The notes beneath the pieces were generated by a model. It had not been told where the DNA came from, did not search any database, and saw only the letters and a program-made list of their open reading frames with translations. A program made the position numbers and the translations under genes. From positions 558,001-622,000 of the forward strand of contig JADFUC010000759.1 in NCBI GenBank assembly GCA_019722365.1: a DNA stretch of 64,000 nucleotides, read 5' to 3'. The stretch comes from Lithospermum erythrorhizon. Taxonomy: Eukaryota; Streptophyta; Magnoliopsida; Boraginales; Boraginaceae. Positions 23,669 to 37,900 of the stretch are shown in pieces (position 1 is the stretch's first letter; each line of letters opens with the position of its first letter).

Positions 23669-26390
23669 AGAAGACTTGTTCCGAATCTAGATAAGATTGT
23701 TCAAAGAAAATGAGTTCGAGATAAAAAAGTTTATGTTGTTATGAAAAAAGAATTTACGTTGTTATAATAAAATTCTGAGTGATTGAGAGCATTGAGTTAT
23801 ATAAACAATTCTCTGTGAGTATAATGTATTTCACAACACAAGTGATTGTAGTCCTAGTTTGGATAAGACCAACCAAATCAAGTATTATCCTATTGCCGAG
23901 CTCTGCTATACTTAATAATACGGCCTTTCATTCAACTTGATCTTAAACTATTTATTTCATTAAACACATAAACTCTAATCTATATTCAACACTTCTTCAT
24001 TTTCCCTCTTCCTCTATGCCCAATTACGACTAGCATAACTTCTCACTTCCTTCCTTATACAATATTGGGATGAACTTCTATAATTATTCCTCTATAATCC
24101 ATTTATGCTTTCACATACTTAATTTACTTATGTTTGATTTATTATTTGTCATATTATTGTTATGCATTATGAAAATTATCGACCCCAAATTTCATTATTT
24201 ACTTGGAGTGAGGTTCTCATCAACAACTACTTAAAATACTAATGGAAGTAATGAACTAATGATCAGCCAACAAAATATTGCAGAGATGTGAGAATAATGA
24301 GTGAGGTCCATTTTGTTTGTGAGATAGATATAGCTTGTTCATGCACAAAGCGAAGGGCCAAAGACATCCAATACCAAGAATGAATACCCACATGATCACA
24401 AGAATCTTAGAGAAAAAAAGATAGCATCATGCCTTCATATGAGGCATCACTCATTAGAATCTATGGATATCATAGTGATCCTACAAGGCTACAAAAAAGC
24501 GTGGCCGAAATCTACAGAAGAATGTGAAGTGTCATCATTTTAATATTACAAAATCCTAATATTATTTTTTAGCCATGTTTTACAAAGTTGATGCTTAAAA
24601 ATAATTCATTTTTAGTATTAGTTTTTTCATTAATTAAAATTGCTAATCGTGAAATTACGTGTATGTCACGTGACTATTTTTTGTCAGAACCAATCATTAA
24701 TTTAAATGAGTGTGTTAGAGTTTTAGCCCAACAAACCAAGTGGTCCAACCTTAGCAACCAACTCACTATTTTCATCTTGGTGAGAGTTTAGTTGGATCCT
24801 TGGAGCCTGGAGGTAAAGGATCGAATTGCCCTTTAAATCCAATTAGAGATGCATTCGAATGTTTGATAGTAATCAAACGAGTAGGTAAACTAAGCTAAAT
24901 CGACAATGATTTATATCGAAACTCAAAAAAGTGATAGTACAAAACAATAATATAATCAACCGGATTATATTTTTCAGAACTAATGTTTAAAACATGAGTT
25001 AATCGGCAATATCACATTTTAATAGTGCCAATTCGCTTTTACATCCCAACGAGCGATAATAAGACTCCACTTTTAGTTTAAAATTTGTTGAAAAATATAA
25101 AAAAAATGGAATATCATAATCAAGGAATGAAGTGTAAAATACTAAAAATTATTAACTTTTGAGTAATAAAACAAAACAGTAATATCTAAGCATCTATGTC
25201 TATGTAGCATACTAGTTTATCTAGCATTGGATTTATATATAACGATTGAAGATTGTAAAATGAAAATGTTAAGTCTCATCGTTTTTCGGTCTAATAATAA
25301 AGTTGTATCATAAACCTCTTCATAAAAGTTGGGATGAAATTTCACTGTGCTATATTAGAATTGCGTAGCTAGTTACCTTTACTCGATACGCTCAACGCAG
25401 GGCGCCTAATAACATTAATCCATCACCAATGCACGGAAAAGTAGCTAACTACCTTTAAAAGAAGAACATTTTACAAAAAATATTTAAGTTAAATGACGCA
25501 ACTTATGATGAGAGAGACCAAACATCACCACTTGAAAATAATCAAACATGTTCTCTGATTCCTTCTCCTGCAAAAACATGTAGGATTTATGTAAGAAAAT
25601 AAAAGCTTTCTTTTCTAATTAAAAAAAAAAAACGAATTGCCGCACCAATTGAATCTTCAAAAAAACATTTACCTTGGAAACTTTTGAAAATTTGATCGAT
25701 TATTAATCCGAGAACTAGACTTGGTCGACATTTTCTGATTCTATTCGATCGAATTATCTGATACATCTACTAATCCAGCTCCTTTAAACCACCAATCTAT
25801 AGTGACAAAGATATTTATTCACATTCCCATAAGACAGAATCATATATTTTCATACAAAAGGCATCCAAACTTTTAAAGTTAGCTGGGACAAAGGGTGAAA
25901 AGGAAAAAAAAGTAGGGAACATCAGAACATTAGTGGCTCCTATTAGCTTAGAAAAAATAAAATAAAATCCAGGACAGCCACTTGATGCCTAAATTGCCTA
26001 TAGCAGCCTGTACGTCCTCATGCACCACTACTATGTAAGATGTACCATGCTCCAAATTCCAATAATCATTCATGCTAAGAAACAAAAAATACGTAAAATG
26101 ATATAATGGCATTCAAAATATATATAACATGTTTAATTATCGTAATATTATTGTTTGAGAATTTAGAATAACCTAACGATTAGAAGATATCATATAGTTA
26201 GAGAGTTAATTAGAGATGTCTTATGTTCACGGTCCACTTCTCATCGATTGTGACGGAATAATGGATTTACTAAACATAACATCTTCAAGTGATTTTAAAA
26301 TGGTACCCTATAATTCCAATCTTGACAAGTTTGACACGGATCCGCTAGTGTCCTTAAGCATGATACCCATAAACTCCAACCTTTTAAGAT
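23669..26390. other. Intergenic DNA between SPL and the FLC-like gene, distal part
   Basis: AT-rich, no supported gene. The open frame at 24588-24791 has no domain. On the minus strand a tiny two-exon frame (25731-25673 joined to 25567-25525, 33 codons, GT-AG borders) is possible but unsupported. The open frame beginning at 26216 runs into MITE-like sequence and is probably chance. Confidence 0.35.
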
Positions 26391-26618
26391 TCCTCCGTCT
26401 CAATTCTATTCGATTGCTTAGAAGATTTTACAAGAAAAATCATCATCGTACAATTTTGGGCGAGTATATAAAACGTTATCAACCAATATAAAAGAATATT
26501 GTGAGACAATACAAACTTCACGCAAAAAGCTACATCGATAATCAAACGATCACTTATAACGAAGTTAAAAATTTACGTTATACGCATTCACTTAATTGGC
26601 ATCGGGGCGAGTATTATA
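26391..26618. mobile_element. MITE-like element, copy A
   Basis: Begins TCCTCCGTCTCAATTCTATT and ends near GGCATCGGGGCGAGTA. It is related in sequence and order of blocks to 36708-36953 in intron 1 of the FLC-like gene (CGATYGCTTAG, ACAATTTT, CAACCA, AACTTCACGCAAAA/AACTTCAACGCAAAA, GTTAAAAATTT). The CTCCGTC terminus is Stowaway-like. Confidence 0.5.
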
Positions 26619-27480
26619 CTCCTAAAAATTATATATTAAATTAAATTTAGAGTCTCAATTTACCGAATAAATCCTCCCCACAATCAATTTAGAGGGAAAT
26701 GTACTTCTTCTTTTGGGGGTAATACGGAGTAATATATATGAAAACTTGTCACTCGTCTATTTTCATATCAAAGATTATGAATATATAATTGTACACATTG
26801 TAAAGGATCCAGTCTCGTACAATATTAAAAATTAGGATGGAACTTCATATATTTTTAATACATCATCCTATCATATTGTGTAAAAATCGTTGCATTGATA
26901 ATATACAATATATAATTAATTTGAACTAAAAAAATATTTATATATTGAATTAAAATTAAAAAAATCAGGAATAAAATGAAACATATTCAACAAATAAGTC
27001 GATATAATTTGACTGATTCAGAAGTCTAACCAAAAGTCTTTGCAATAATCTTGGAGTCCACGTAGTAGAAGACAGAGCAACGACGCCAGTTAATCTTCCC
27101 TACACCAAATAACGCCATGTGTCCACACTCAAACATGACCGACTACATTTTTCCACACGGCTGCTATAATTCACACTTCAAACACTATAAAAAAAATGAT
27201 GGCCCCTCTCTCTCTCCTTTTACATTAATTATTAATATATATCTTGTACGGCGTTTTTATAGCCTCTCATTTCCTCCTCTTTCCATAAATGGCCTCGATT
27301 ATTCCCCTCTCAAAATGGTTAATTTTTCTTAGTTAAAATTGATGGTGGAATTAGGACAGATGTAGAAATAAACGTGTTATTAATTTTTTAAATAAACGTT
27401 TATTATTAAAATTAAGCTTTTAATATATATTTTTCATAAATTATATTATTTGTTTGCCCTTTCTAATTCTATTTGTTATT
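26619..27480. other. Proximal upstream region of the FLC-like gene
   Basis: AT-rich. A less AT-rich block at about 27040-27300 (GTCCACGTAG, GCAACGACGCC, CACAAATAACGCC-like) could hold promoter elements; CCACGT is a G-box-like core. No MADS-type CArG box was recognised by eye. The ORF at 27117-27332 has no domain. Confidence 0.3.
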
Positions 27481-27895
27481 TTTTCCAATGACAATTTACT
27501 CCATATATAAAAATTCTAACGAACTATAAACACCCTAGCTCATTTCAAGTATTTTATATATTCAAAATACAGTATAATTGAATGGAATCTATCTACTGTT
27601 CATAGATATTTTCTTTACTTTTTTAACGATAATTCATTCCGACACTCCTATATAAAAATTTCGATCAATTAGAAACACCTTCATTCATGAGTATTTTATA
27701 TATTCAAAATACAGTAAAATTTTATGGAATCTATCTACTGTTCATAAATATTTTTTCTCCTTTTCCAGTCATATAATTCGAGACTCCTATATAAAAATTC
27801 CGATACGTTACAAATTAAACACCCTCATTCTAAATATTTTATATGTTCAAAATACTATAGAATCAAACTACTGTTCATGTAAGAATATTACATCC
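27481..27895 (+). repeat. Three diverged tandem repeats, about 138 bp each, just upstream of the FLC-like ATG
   Basis: Units about 27481-27623, 27624-27766 and 27767-27895. Each contains, in order, an ACTCC.TATATAAAAATT block, AACACC, a TATTTTATATATTCAAAATA block and CTACTGTTCAT followed by A/T-rich sequence. Copies 1 and 2 share ATGGAATCTATCTACTGTTC; copy 3 is more diverged and shorter. The last unit ends 66 bp before the ATG, so the repeats occupy the core promoter and/or 5' UTR. Confidence 0.85.
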
Positions 27896-27961
27896 GTGAT
27901 AGTTCACAACTACATAAATATTTTGTGATAGTTGAGTGGAAATTATTGAGTAGTAATAATA

Positions 27962-28867
27962 ATGGGAAGGAGGAAATTGGAGATAAAGAGAATTGAGAGT
28001 AAGAGTAGCAGACAAGTGACATTTACTAAACGAAGAAATGGTTTAATGAAGAAAGCTAATCAGTTAGCTATTTTATGTGATGTTGAAGTTGCAGTTATCA
28101 TCTTCTCAGATCGTGGCAAGCTCTATCACTTCGCCGGACCTAATAATAGGTCAGCTCACCAATTTTTATTTAATATTATTCATAAACTTTGTCACATTTT
28201 AACGAGACATTACTTGCAATGTTGAGCTATCGAGTTATTGCAATGACAAACTCCGACTAAAAATCATTTTATTGGTATAGCTAGACCTCTAGGATTAGCC
28301 ACGAGGTGTTATTAGTTGCAATCAGGGCAAATCTAGTCCAAGATGTCGGTTCGAAATTTACATTAAAAGTTTTTTGGACGATTTTCATACTATTATAATA
28401 AACTATTTATAAGAAATATTTTATTATGGGATAAGAAAATTTATTAAAATGAGTAAATATAGTCTTTAATTAGTACACAAAAGGTGAGTAAATTATAATT
28501 ATGTCATAATAAACTATCAAAAATAAATTTAGAGTGGTTAAAGTGCTAATGCATACATATAAAAATATTTATGGTGGTGTAAAGAGTATAACCAAGATCT
28601 TGGAGATGAATATTTTATTGCTTATCAACTTTTGGTGGTTCAACTGAACCACTATGAACACATACAAATTTGCCCATGCCGCAATGTGAGTTCTTGCAAT
28701 GAAAGGCCAAGTTAAAAAAAAAATGTATTGGTATGACGGAGTATTAGGAAACAATTGACACCACTACTTATATTATTAGGAAACTTTTCGTATGAGTAGT
28801 TATTATATTTAATGTGTGTTTTAGTGATTATTAGGGTATTTGTCAGCTATATATATTCGTAGTATTT

Positions 28868-28902
<35 letters not shown>

Positions 28903-31900
28903 GTAATCCGTGCACAATCCAACTTGTGTAATTTTATTTAAATATCATTTCATAAATTTTTAGGTAATGGTTATAGTGTAATTACATATACTTAAATATA
29001 ACATCATGATGCAAAAAAAATTAATAAATTATATTTTAACATATCCATTTAAATAAATACTTTTTAACATTAACTATTTTGATATATTCCGTAATAAACA
29101 TATGAACATTGATTGAAATATTATCTACTATATGATCAACATAAAAATATAATGATTATGAAGGGTGAAAAATTCACAACATATAAAAATTAAGAAATGA
29201 ATACGAAAGAATAGTGTCAAGACTGATTACGTTTGGTAAATTAAATGCTTAGTCTTCTTCTTGTTGATTGCATGGATAAGGAATACATAGATAATTTGGT
29301 AACTATTCTATAATGGATATTATAGGTGGTTATTTTTGAATCAGTTTTAAAATTTAATAAACTAAGAATAAACGAATGCCACACGTTGACGACTTACGAC
29401 CTTGCGCTTTCAACAAATAATTTGGTTCTTCTTAATTTATATATAATATAATTATATATAAATATAATATACTGGCTATCTTTTTTATTTTTATTTTGTT
29501 GTGCTGGTTGCTTGATTCAGTTTGTGCTTATCAGGTGATTTCAGTATTATTATATTCTTCTTCTTGTTTTATTATGATTATAATGATGTGTACGTAACTA
29601 TGTATATGGGGATATGGGTTTTTTTAGTATATCTAGGATGATTATTATTTAATGTGTATATATGTTTAATTAATTAGTGTTTGCCATTGGAACTATTGAA
29701 AAAAGCTTGGTCGATGGTGTAAATAAATAAATGGAGGTTTTGTGCTTTATTATCCAATGCTGGTAGATAGTTCTGCAGATTTGCATGTTGTTCATGGCAG
29801 TGCATGCCACTATATACATAATTTGTTACTTTTTGGAACATATATTGTAACTATGTTGCTTAAAAAGTTTAGTTTAGGATCTTTTGATAAAATCAGCGTC
29901 TTGTTCTAGTTCCGTTCCTTGATCAATTGGTATTTGTTAAGGAAACGGATATAAAATAATGCTTTTTCAGCTGAAGAATGAGGAGATCGACAAGTTATGA
30001 TGTGAAGAACGAAAATAGGAAACTTGTGAACCAATAAAGGTTGATTACGTATAGTATCTAGGGTGTTTATATAATCATATATATGTAATAGGATCAACCA
30101 CATATGGTTAATAAATACTATGATTGTCTTCCAGGCTTGAAGATTTAGTATACATCTTTACAGATTCATTGTGCTTATATATAGATAAGAGATAGATGCT
30201 AGTTGAGACTAAACTATGGAGATATAGTAGGATTTGCTAACTTCATCACTGCACTTTCAAATTTGTTCTTCGTCATGTTAATTAAATTGTAATGTTGGGT
30301 TATTAGCAAGTAAAAGAATAATCCAATTTAGTGACAATGAATCTCTTATATGTCTTGAAATTTGAAACCACGAACCTTTCGAAGATTATTAAGCAACAAA
30401 AGGAATGAGTATAAAGAGATGAGGTGGTTAGGTCCTAAGTTCAAAATTTAAACAGCTAAGACTTCATAAAAACTAGGTTCAAGTTCCTGGAGAACAATCA
30501 AAATATGATGAAGACAATGACATACCACATTGAAGTACATGTATTGTTACTTGGAGAGATATCATGAACATATTGAAGAATAAATGTGGTCATGGTAGTG
30601 TCCATGAAAATGATAAAGTACTAAGTTTGTCTAGTTGTCTATTGAGGGTGATCGATCTCATCTTTTTCCATAGTAGTTGGATATTTCTCAGACTCCCATG
30701 TGCAAAATTATAAGGACTAAATTATGTGGAGATTCACTACTTGGTTTAAATTCATGCCTACAAAAACGGGCTTGAGTGCTTAACTTGCCATAAAATGGCT
30801 ATTGAGGGAGTAGACCAATTTAGTTCTTAAGAACTATGAAGATATAACATAGGCAACGGAAAAGGCAAGACAACTATGTTACTAAACATATTTTTGTTCT
30901 CTATTTAGTGAATATGCTATAGGATGTTGGTTTGATGGACTATATAGTGTGTTAGTCCTTCTAGAATTGTTTTTGTTCTTTATGCTGACATTTGCTATGA
31001 GCCGACTAGAATCAATGAGAGAGGATACACAATAGTTAGTAAGTGTGAGGTGATAGAACAAATGGATACTAGATTGCAAAAGGAAGTGACAAATGCAAGC
31101 CTATAGAGTTAACCTATCCAAGCTTTGGCAGCACCTCATGTTAGATTGAGGTTGCTTTCAATTCTTTTGTAAGTGAAGTCTCACTTAATGTTTTTTTGTT
31201 AGAAGTAAATATATGCTTAGATTGAGGGTTAAGTCAAGTAAGTCAACTCCTTTGAGAACTACGGAACTAGCTAGACAAATGATTCGAAATAAAGGAATTA
31301 GGATATTTTAAAATTATAAAAAGAAAACCGAGTTGTAAACCTTTACAAGAGTTTGTAGAAAGCTTGGTTTAAATTTAGCTTTCCACTTTCCCTTAGGTAG
31401 GTGTATAATTACATAATATGTGCATGAGGTTTAGAGAGAATTTCATAAAATTTAACATACAACACGACTTCTGATATGTTCTACTATACTTTTAACTATT
31501 TACATGTTTCCTGAGTTCAGGCTATTCTAGAATATTCCTTTAGGTGCTGGAGAAACATGTCACTCTAGGATGCTCATTCATGTTTAAATATCTTCCTCAT
31601 TGTGGGTCTCTTGAGGGCATTTTGGTACGTTTCTTACATTTCTTCATGACATGCTCGCTCACCTAAATCGAATCTTACTCGGAATGGTCACAAATATTGT
31701 CCTTATTTCCAACTGACTCGTTCTTGGGTTTATCATTCCATCACACAATGTACTTTTTGTTGGGAATTATGACTCTATGTTACTTGAGGGTATTTTGGTA
31801 CATTTCTTATGTTTCTAATTCATGTAGAATACAGTTCATGACATGCTCGCTTACCTAAATCTTTGATTTTTTCTCAGAATGGTCACAAATCTTGTCCTTA

Positions 31901-34900
31901 TTTCCAATTGACTCGTTCTTGGGTTTATCATTCCATCACACAATGTACATTTTTGTTAGGAATTACACTCAAAACAATTCCCCAACCCAAGCAATCCAAT
32001 GACAAACAAAAGAACTTAGTGTGAAAGTTAAACATACACAAATTTATACAAGTTCACCTTCAATGAAGAGTTACGCTACGTTGCTATCATGATTCTCTTA
32101 TTAATCAACTCAAGAATATTGTTACAAGAGTCATATTACTTATCTAGAATTCTCAGTTGAATATTTTCTAATATATCGAAAAATCTTAACAATGTGCTCC
32201 TAATCAACAAAGATAAATTTTTTAAGTTCTTCATTAATAAACTCTTAATATTCTTCCTATGATGTTTTCTCTTTATTTGTGTGATAAAGAACTCCGAAAA
32301 ATGTCCTCATATATATAGGGTAAGAATCCTAACCTAAATAGTCTTTTCTTGGGCTTAAAGTAGCTCAAAACCGCCTCTTCAACATGCTTTTCCATAACTC
32401 TCGCAAACGACTGAAGTCTCGTTAAGTCCGATTCACGATCTCAAAACGAGCCAAAATTGGCTTTAACCTCCAACACTTTTGTCCACTTTGGTACTCCTTT
32501 TTTTGATTGATCTATCCTCCAAAATCTCGTCAATTGTTCTTGTCATTTGAGACCATATATTTAATAGAGTTTAATGAGACCTGTATGATCCTCCTTGTTC
32601 TTATTATAATGGATTTTCAAATGGGATGGAGAAGTTACCTGCAAACCCTGTACTCACATTTTGAACCCTGGTATTAGGGTGTAATGGATCGGATCGGTTC
32701 GGTTTGGTTTTGAGCCAAAACTAGAACCGAACCTATTTCGTCGGTTGTCTCAAAGGCCGAACCTAAATCGGTTGGGTTCCCATCGAATTCGGTTTGGTTT
32801 CGGTTGTTTCGGTTTTGTGACAATTTTTGAGTCTATCGTCTTGAACTCAACATTAAGTCCTAAAACTAGAGCTAATCCATGTAATTTCAATGAAATCCTT
32901 TTAAGATTAATTATACAATCTACATACACATTCAATGCACAATATCAGTCTTTTTATATATCTTTGTATTCTCTATATTTATTAGTTTTAGAAAGATTTA
33001 TATATATCTTATTCCATTATACCAATAATGAACAAAGTTAAATCTAAATTCATCTTCTTAAAATGTACACATGTAAATACTACAAGATCTTGAAAATGAT
33101 AATAAATAAAAATTGAGAAATCTACATAAAATTTAGAACTGGGCTCGTTCGATTATTTCAAATAGCTTAACCTAAATTAGTTACACCATCATTTTTTATC
33201 TCAATGAAATCCTTTGGATGTCTCTTCTCGTTGGTCCATTTCTTCATCCGTTTGGCTCCCTCTTCTTAGTGGCCCATTTCTTCATCCGCTGGATCTCTTA
33301 GTCATGTATGTCTATGACCGATAAGTCATTGTCAAATATAATATTTGGTGGCCAAGAAACTAAGATAACTTGGTAGCAAAGAAAAGGAAGATTACTTGTT
33401 GATCAAAAAGGCAGTATCACTTGGAGGTCAAGAATATCAAGGTTATTTAGTGATCAACAAAACTTGTTGCTCAAGTTTGGGGTAACTTGATGATCAAGTA
33501 TCAAGGCCTATAAATGTAGGGTGAACTTTGAAGATCAATCCATCAAGCCAATAGAGAGCTTTACTCAAGTTGTCAGAGAAATTGAGTGAATAAGCAAAGT
33601 CTTGATAGTGCGTTGTAGTTATAGTTTGTGAGGGATATTAAAAGTGAGGTTTGAGTGTCAAGAAAAATAAAAGAGTGTTATTAGAGTCGTGTCAAGTTAT
33701 ATTGAGTGACATTATAAATTGTTGTATTGTATTGAGTTGTTTCCATAAATATATTGAGTGTTGTTTTTGGCAGACATTAGAGGTTAATTTATAGTTGAGT
33801 ATTTTATATATATGAACTATATTTTAGCCAGTCATTCTCAACAATTGGTATCAGACCCAAGTTCGATTTGGCCAAATTGAGTAGCAAGAGTTTTGCGAGA
33901 GTATTACAAGAATGATGGGATTGAGAAACTCAATAAAAACAATTATGGGACAGGATTTATGGGATATTGTTAATGGTAATGACACAACACCGCCGAGGGA
34001 ACCACTACTTCAGACACTTCAACCTCAACACCCTCGACACCAGTACGACCAGCTGTTGCAGATCGAAGGATAGTTGCGGACTTGGATGCCATAAAGAAAT
34101 GGAAGGTTAAAGCTGCAAAGTCATACGCCTTTAACAAATAATCGTAGGTTACTTAGTTCCTAAGCAACGGATAAAATTCCCGCACGCCAAAGGAGGCGCG
34201 AGATACTAGTTAGCGCTGCAAAGCAAATGATGCGAAATTACAAAGGCTCGAAAATGAGCTACTGTCAATCTCCCAGAGAAATATGTGAGTCAGTGAATAT
34301 TTCTCGAAGGTGAAATCTCTTAGTGAAGAGATTTTGTGCTGGGGATCCAGAGAACGGATTACGGTGACTGTGATGAAAAGAATTATCATCCATGGGTCAG
34401 CGGTGTACGTAGTATTGTCACGGTAACTGTGGTGTGGCTATCGAGCCAACATTAGCGTGATCCGGAGAATTGCTAATCAACAGCAGGATCTATAAATCCA
34501 TGACTATCCGACCCACCAACGCGGGAAGAAGCCGCCCTTTCTGCCAAATAGAAGAGATTGGCAAGATGGTTTGGGACGCAGAATGTGATGATGCCCGAGA
34601 TTCGACATCAAGAACGAAGTGTACAAGAAAAACAAGATAGAGTTTTCCAATCAGGGGAGCTAGAGGAGTTCCTAATGGTGAACGGTTTCAAAACCATTGG
34701 CAAAGAAAATATCGTCAAAATGGCGAATGCTACAACTATGGCAAGAAGGGACATTATGCAAGAAATTGTTGGTCCACAAAAGTAGTTAAGATCGAGACTT
34801 CGACGTTAGGATTTAAGACCCCTAAATCCTTCCGAGTTTCAAGCAATCAATAAAACGCATTTAAATTTGCGCGGAAATAAAATGCATACAAGAATTTTTA

Positions 34901-37900
34901 TACGTGTTCCTCCTCAACGGAAAGGTACGTCCCCGTCACGGCCGCATCCACTAATAAACCGTAAGACGTTACAAGCCCTACCACTAGCTATTATAATCTA
35001 TGTTGAGTATTTTATACATCGAAAACTTCAACCACAAAGCCTAACACAAGAACAAAAATAAACTTTCTAAGTTTTTCAAGAACAAAAACTATGTTCTTCA
35101 ATAATATTAAAGACCTAATATTATTCTAGGATGATTTATACTCTTATCATGTATTTGTGTGATAAATAAAACTCATGAAATCATCCTATATTTATAGGCT
35201 AACAAAACCTAAGTAGCATGCCTCTTTCTTGGGCTCCAAGCCCTCAAACCCGCCTAAAAAAACATACCTCAAGGCTAAGAGGATATATCCTAGTTAGACT
35301 CAAATTAGAAAATACTAGAGCCAAAAACCGCCTCAAATTAGGGTCTTCAATTCCAACATTCGGTACATCCTTCTTTGTAAAGGCGAGGTGTTTGCTGATG
35401 TTCAAGAGAAAGACCTTGTAGAGGAATACGATTTCTCGACAACTGCGAGTATTATGTGATTTCAAGAATGAGGATTATTGGATCCGTGACGTTATAACTA
35501 TATAATCTTTTATACGAGGTGGAGGTGTATAAAGATTTGAAAAGCACAGGTGCACTAGTCATAGAAGGCAGAAAATGGAAACTGTCAACGTCATGTCATT
35601 CGAAAAAGTCTATAAAAACAAGTGTGTTACCAAACACCAGGAGTCGGGAGAAGAAAAGCCGCTAACTGAAGTTGGCAGTTTAGGTCCATCTCAAGATGTT
35701 GTCGACTGCACAAAATCGAGAATCAAGTCCCCGATGATGAGAAATTACGAGTATCCGAGGTTCAAATAAAAGTCAAGAAGTTTCTAGACAGGTCATCCAA
35801 ATGGAGGAGTCAAGCGAGCCATCACAAGAGCGATTAAGAAGGTCTATCCGTGGGAGGAGGCCAAGTCCAAAGTATGTAGATGTTTCTTATGCCGAGGTGA
35901 AAGAGTCAACTATCTTTGAAGAAGTTTCAAATGGTTGAGAGTGGAAAAGATCACTGAGGAAAAGATTTTGGCACCGCCATAGAATAAAGTTTGAGATGTT
36001 ACTACGCACGAAGGATATTGACAATGAGGAGGAGTGTTAGAAGTCATTGTCAAATAGAATAATTGGTGACCAAAAAAGGAAGATAATTTGGTGGCAAAGA
36101 AAATAAGACATTATTTAATTCAATAAAGAATGCTATTTGGAGGCCAATATCGTGATTACTTAAATGACAAGAAAACTTGTTTGGCCAATTTTTAGATAAC
36201 TCACGATTAAGATTAGAAATTATAAATCGAGTGCATGAATCCTTTAAGATCAATCCACAAGCCCACAAAGAGCTTTAATCAAGCCACGAGATATTGAGTA
36301 AATAAATAAAGCCTCGATACCAGAGTTATGGGCCAGAGGATATTAAAAAGTGAGGTTCGCTCGGCCAAGAAAATAAAAGAGTGTTATTAGTGTCACGCCT
36401 AAGTTATATCAGGTGTCCTTATAAATTGTCAGACAGATTGAAGAAGTCCACAAGTCATACTGGTATTGTTTTTGGCCGACATTAGAGGTTAATTTATAGT
36501 TGCTTATTTTATATATATCAACTATATTTTAGCCAGTCATTCTAAACAAAGACAATGCCACTTTCTGGTTTATTTATTGGAAAACTATCAAGAAAATGGT
36601 TGGAATTTATGGTGTTAGGATATACACATTATTGTTAGGAGATTAAAGCGTCTTCTAATGTCAAATAACTCATAGCCCAATCAAAAATAATAAATATGAT
36701 AATCAAATACTCCTTCCGTCTCAATTTATTCGATCGCTTAGCAAAAAATATTTTATTAAAATCATTGACAGACAATTTTCATGAAAAATAAAATGCTATT
36801 AACCATTGTAAAGTTACTATTAAGCAAACAATAGTAAACTTCAACGCAAAACTTGCATTGGTAAAGGAAACAATCAATTATAATAGAGTTAAAATTTTTT
36901 ACGATTTATCACTTAAATCGGAAACTATGAAATAGTTATGAGACACATTATATTAGAATGAAATATGCAGTGTAACACAACGATTCATTCCTGGCTCACC
37001 CTCAAACCTCACTAGAATTAACCAATTTGCTGCATGTGTACTTTAATCTCAGGGAGGATTGTCACAAACTCAATGCTAACAAGGTATCACTCATATCTTT
37101 TTTCCTCACGCACTCCTGGAGTTTTCTTGTAATCATGAAAAAATTATTTACAAAACATCAATGATAATCTCAATCTTTTTTCACAGTTTTATTTCTTCAA
37201 AATTCTAAACAAGACATTTCGATCGTACTAGGATACTACAATAGTGTATATTGTATTCTAGGATTGCTTGCAACAAATTTTATAGTGTCGATTGCTCTCC
37301 TCTTGATGAGTTACTTGGAATAATTTAGAGTACTTACTTTTCCACATCAAACAATATGATATAAAAATAAAACTAGTTGTTGATTGAAATATAGACTCTC
37401 ATGACATGTACATGCTGCTGAAGATCAATGCATTCATGTTTACTGGATGACGAAAGATATACCTTATGTACACTTTTTCCCGTTACTATGCCCAAGTCAT
37501 ATGAGACCAAAACATGTGATTTTATGTGATCTATCTGGATCCTATGATCGTGTATGACTGCTGTCGTTGAATGTTTTCCTAGCTAGCACTTTATATTCCA
37601 TGTTTTCTCTTAAAGTGAGAATTATGCGTTGTAATTTTCTCCACATTCTGCTTTTAGGGGATGACAGTCTCAATTGTTTGGGTTGGTTATGTTGATTATC
37701 TTATTAACGAGTCGTTTGTCTACTGGATGTGAAGCAGAACAAATTTTGTATCCAAGCGAAATTTTATAATTCAGTGTAGTATTAGAGTGATTCAAATATT
37801 GAGGGCGAAATGGGATGGTATAACTTATCTTGATCTTATGTATTTTTTTTAGTGTTTTAGATCTCGCATATTTAGCTGGAGAAGTGAAATCTAGCATCGC

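Larger units (their letters stand above)
33315..36548 (+). mobile_element. Internally deleted Ty1/copia retrotransposon in FLC-like intron 1
   Basis: LTRs 33315-33843 and 36035-36548 share the start GTCATTGTCAAATA and the end TTTTAGCCAGTCATTCT.AACA. The primer-binding site (ATTGGTATCAGACCC, complementary to initiator Met-tRNA) follows the 5' LTR at 33844, and a purine tract (GACAATGAGGAGGAG) precedes the 3' LTR. The interior is only 2.2 kb. It has a gag start, a CCHC remnant, a patch between integrase and RT ([18 protein letters not shown] near 35830-35885) and no RT or RNase H. It lies in the same orientation as the host gene. No clear target duplication was found. Confidence 0.9.

Noticed and set aside
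32690..32940. GGTTCGGTTTGG-rich stretch with open frames on both strands
   Set aside because: A low-complexity CGGTTTGGTTT repeat of a kind common in plant genomes; the open frames follow from the repeat.
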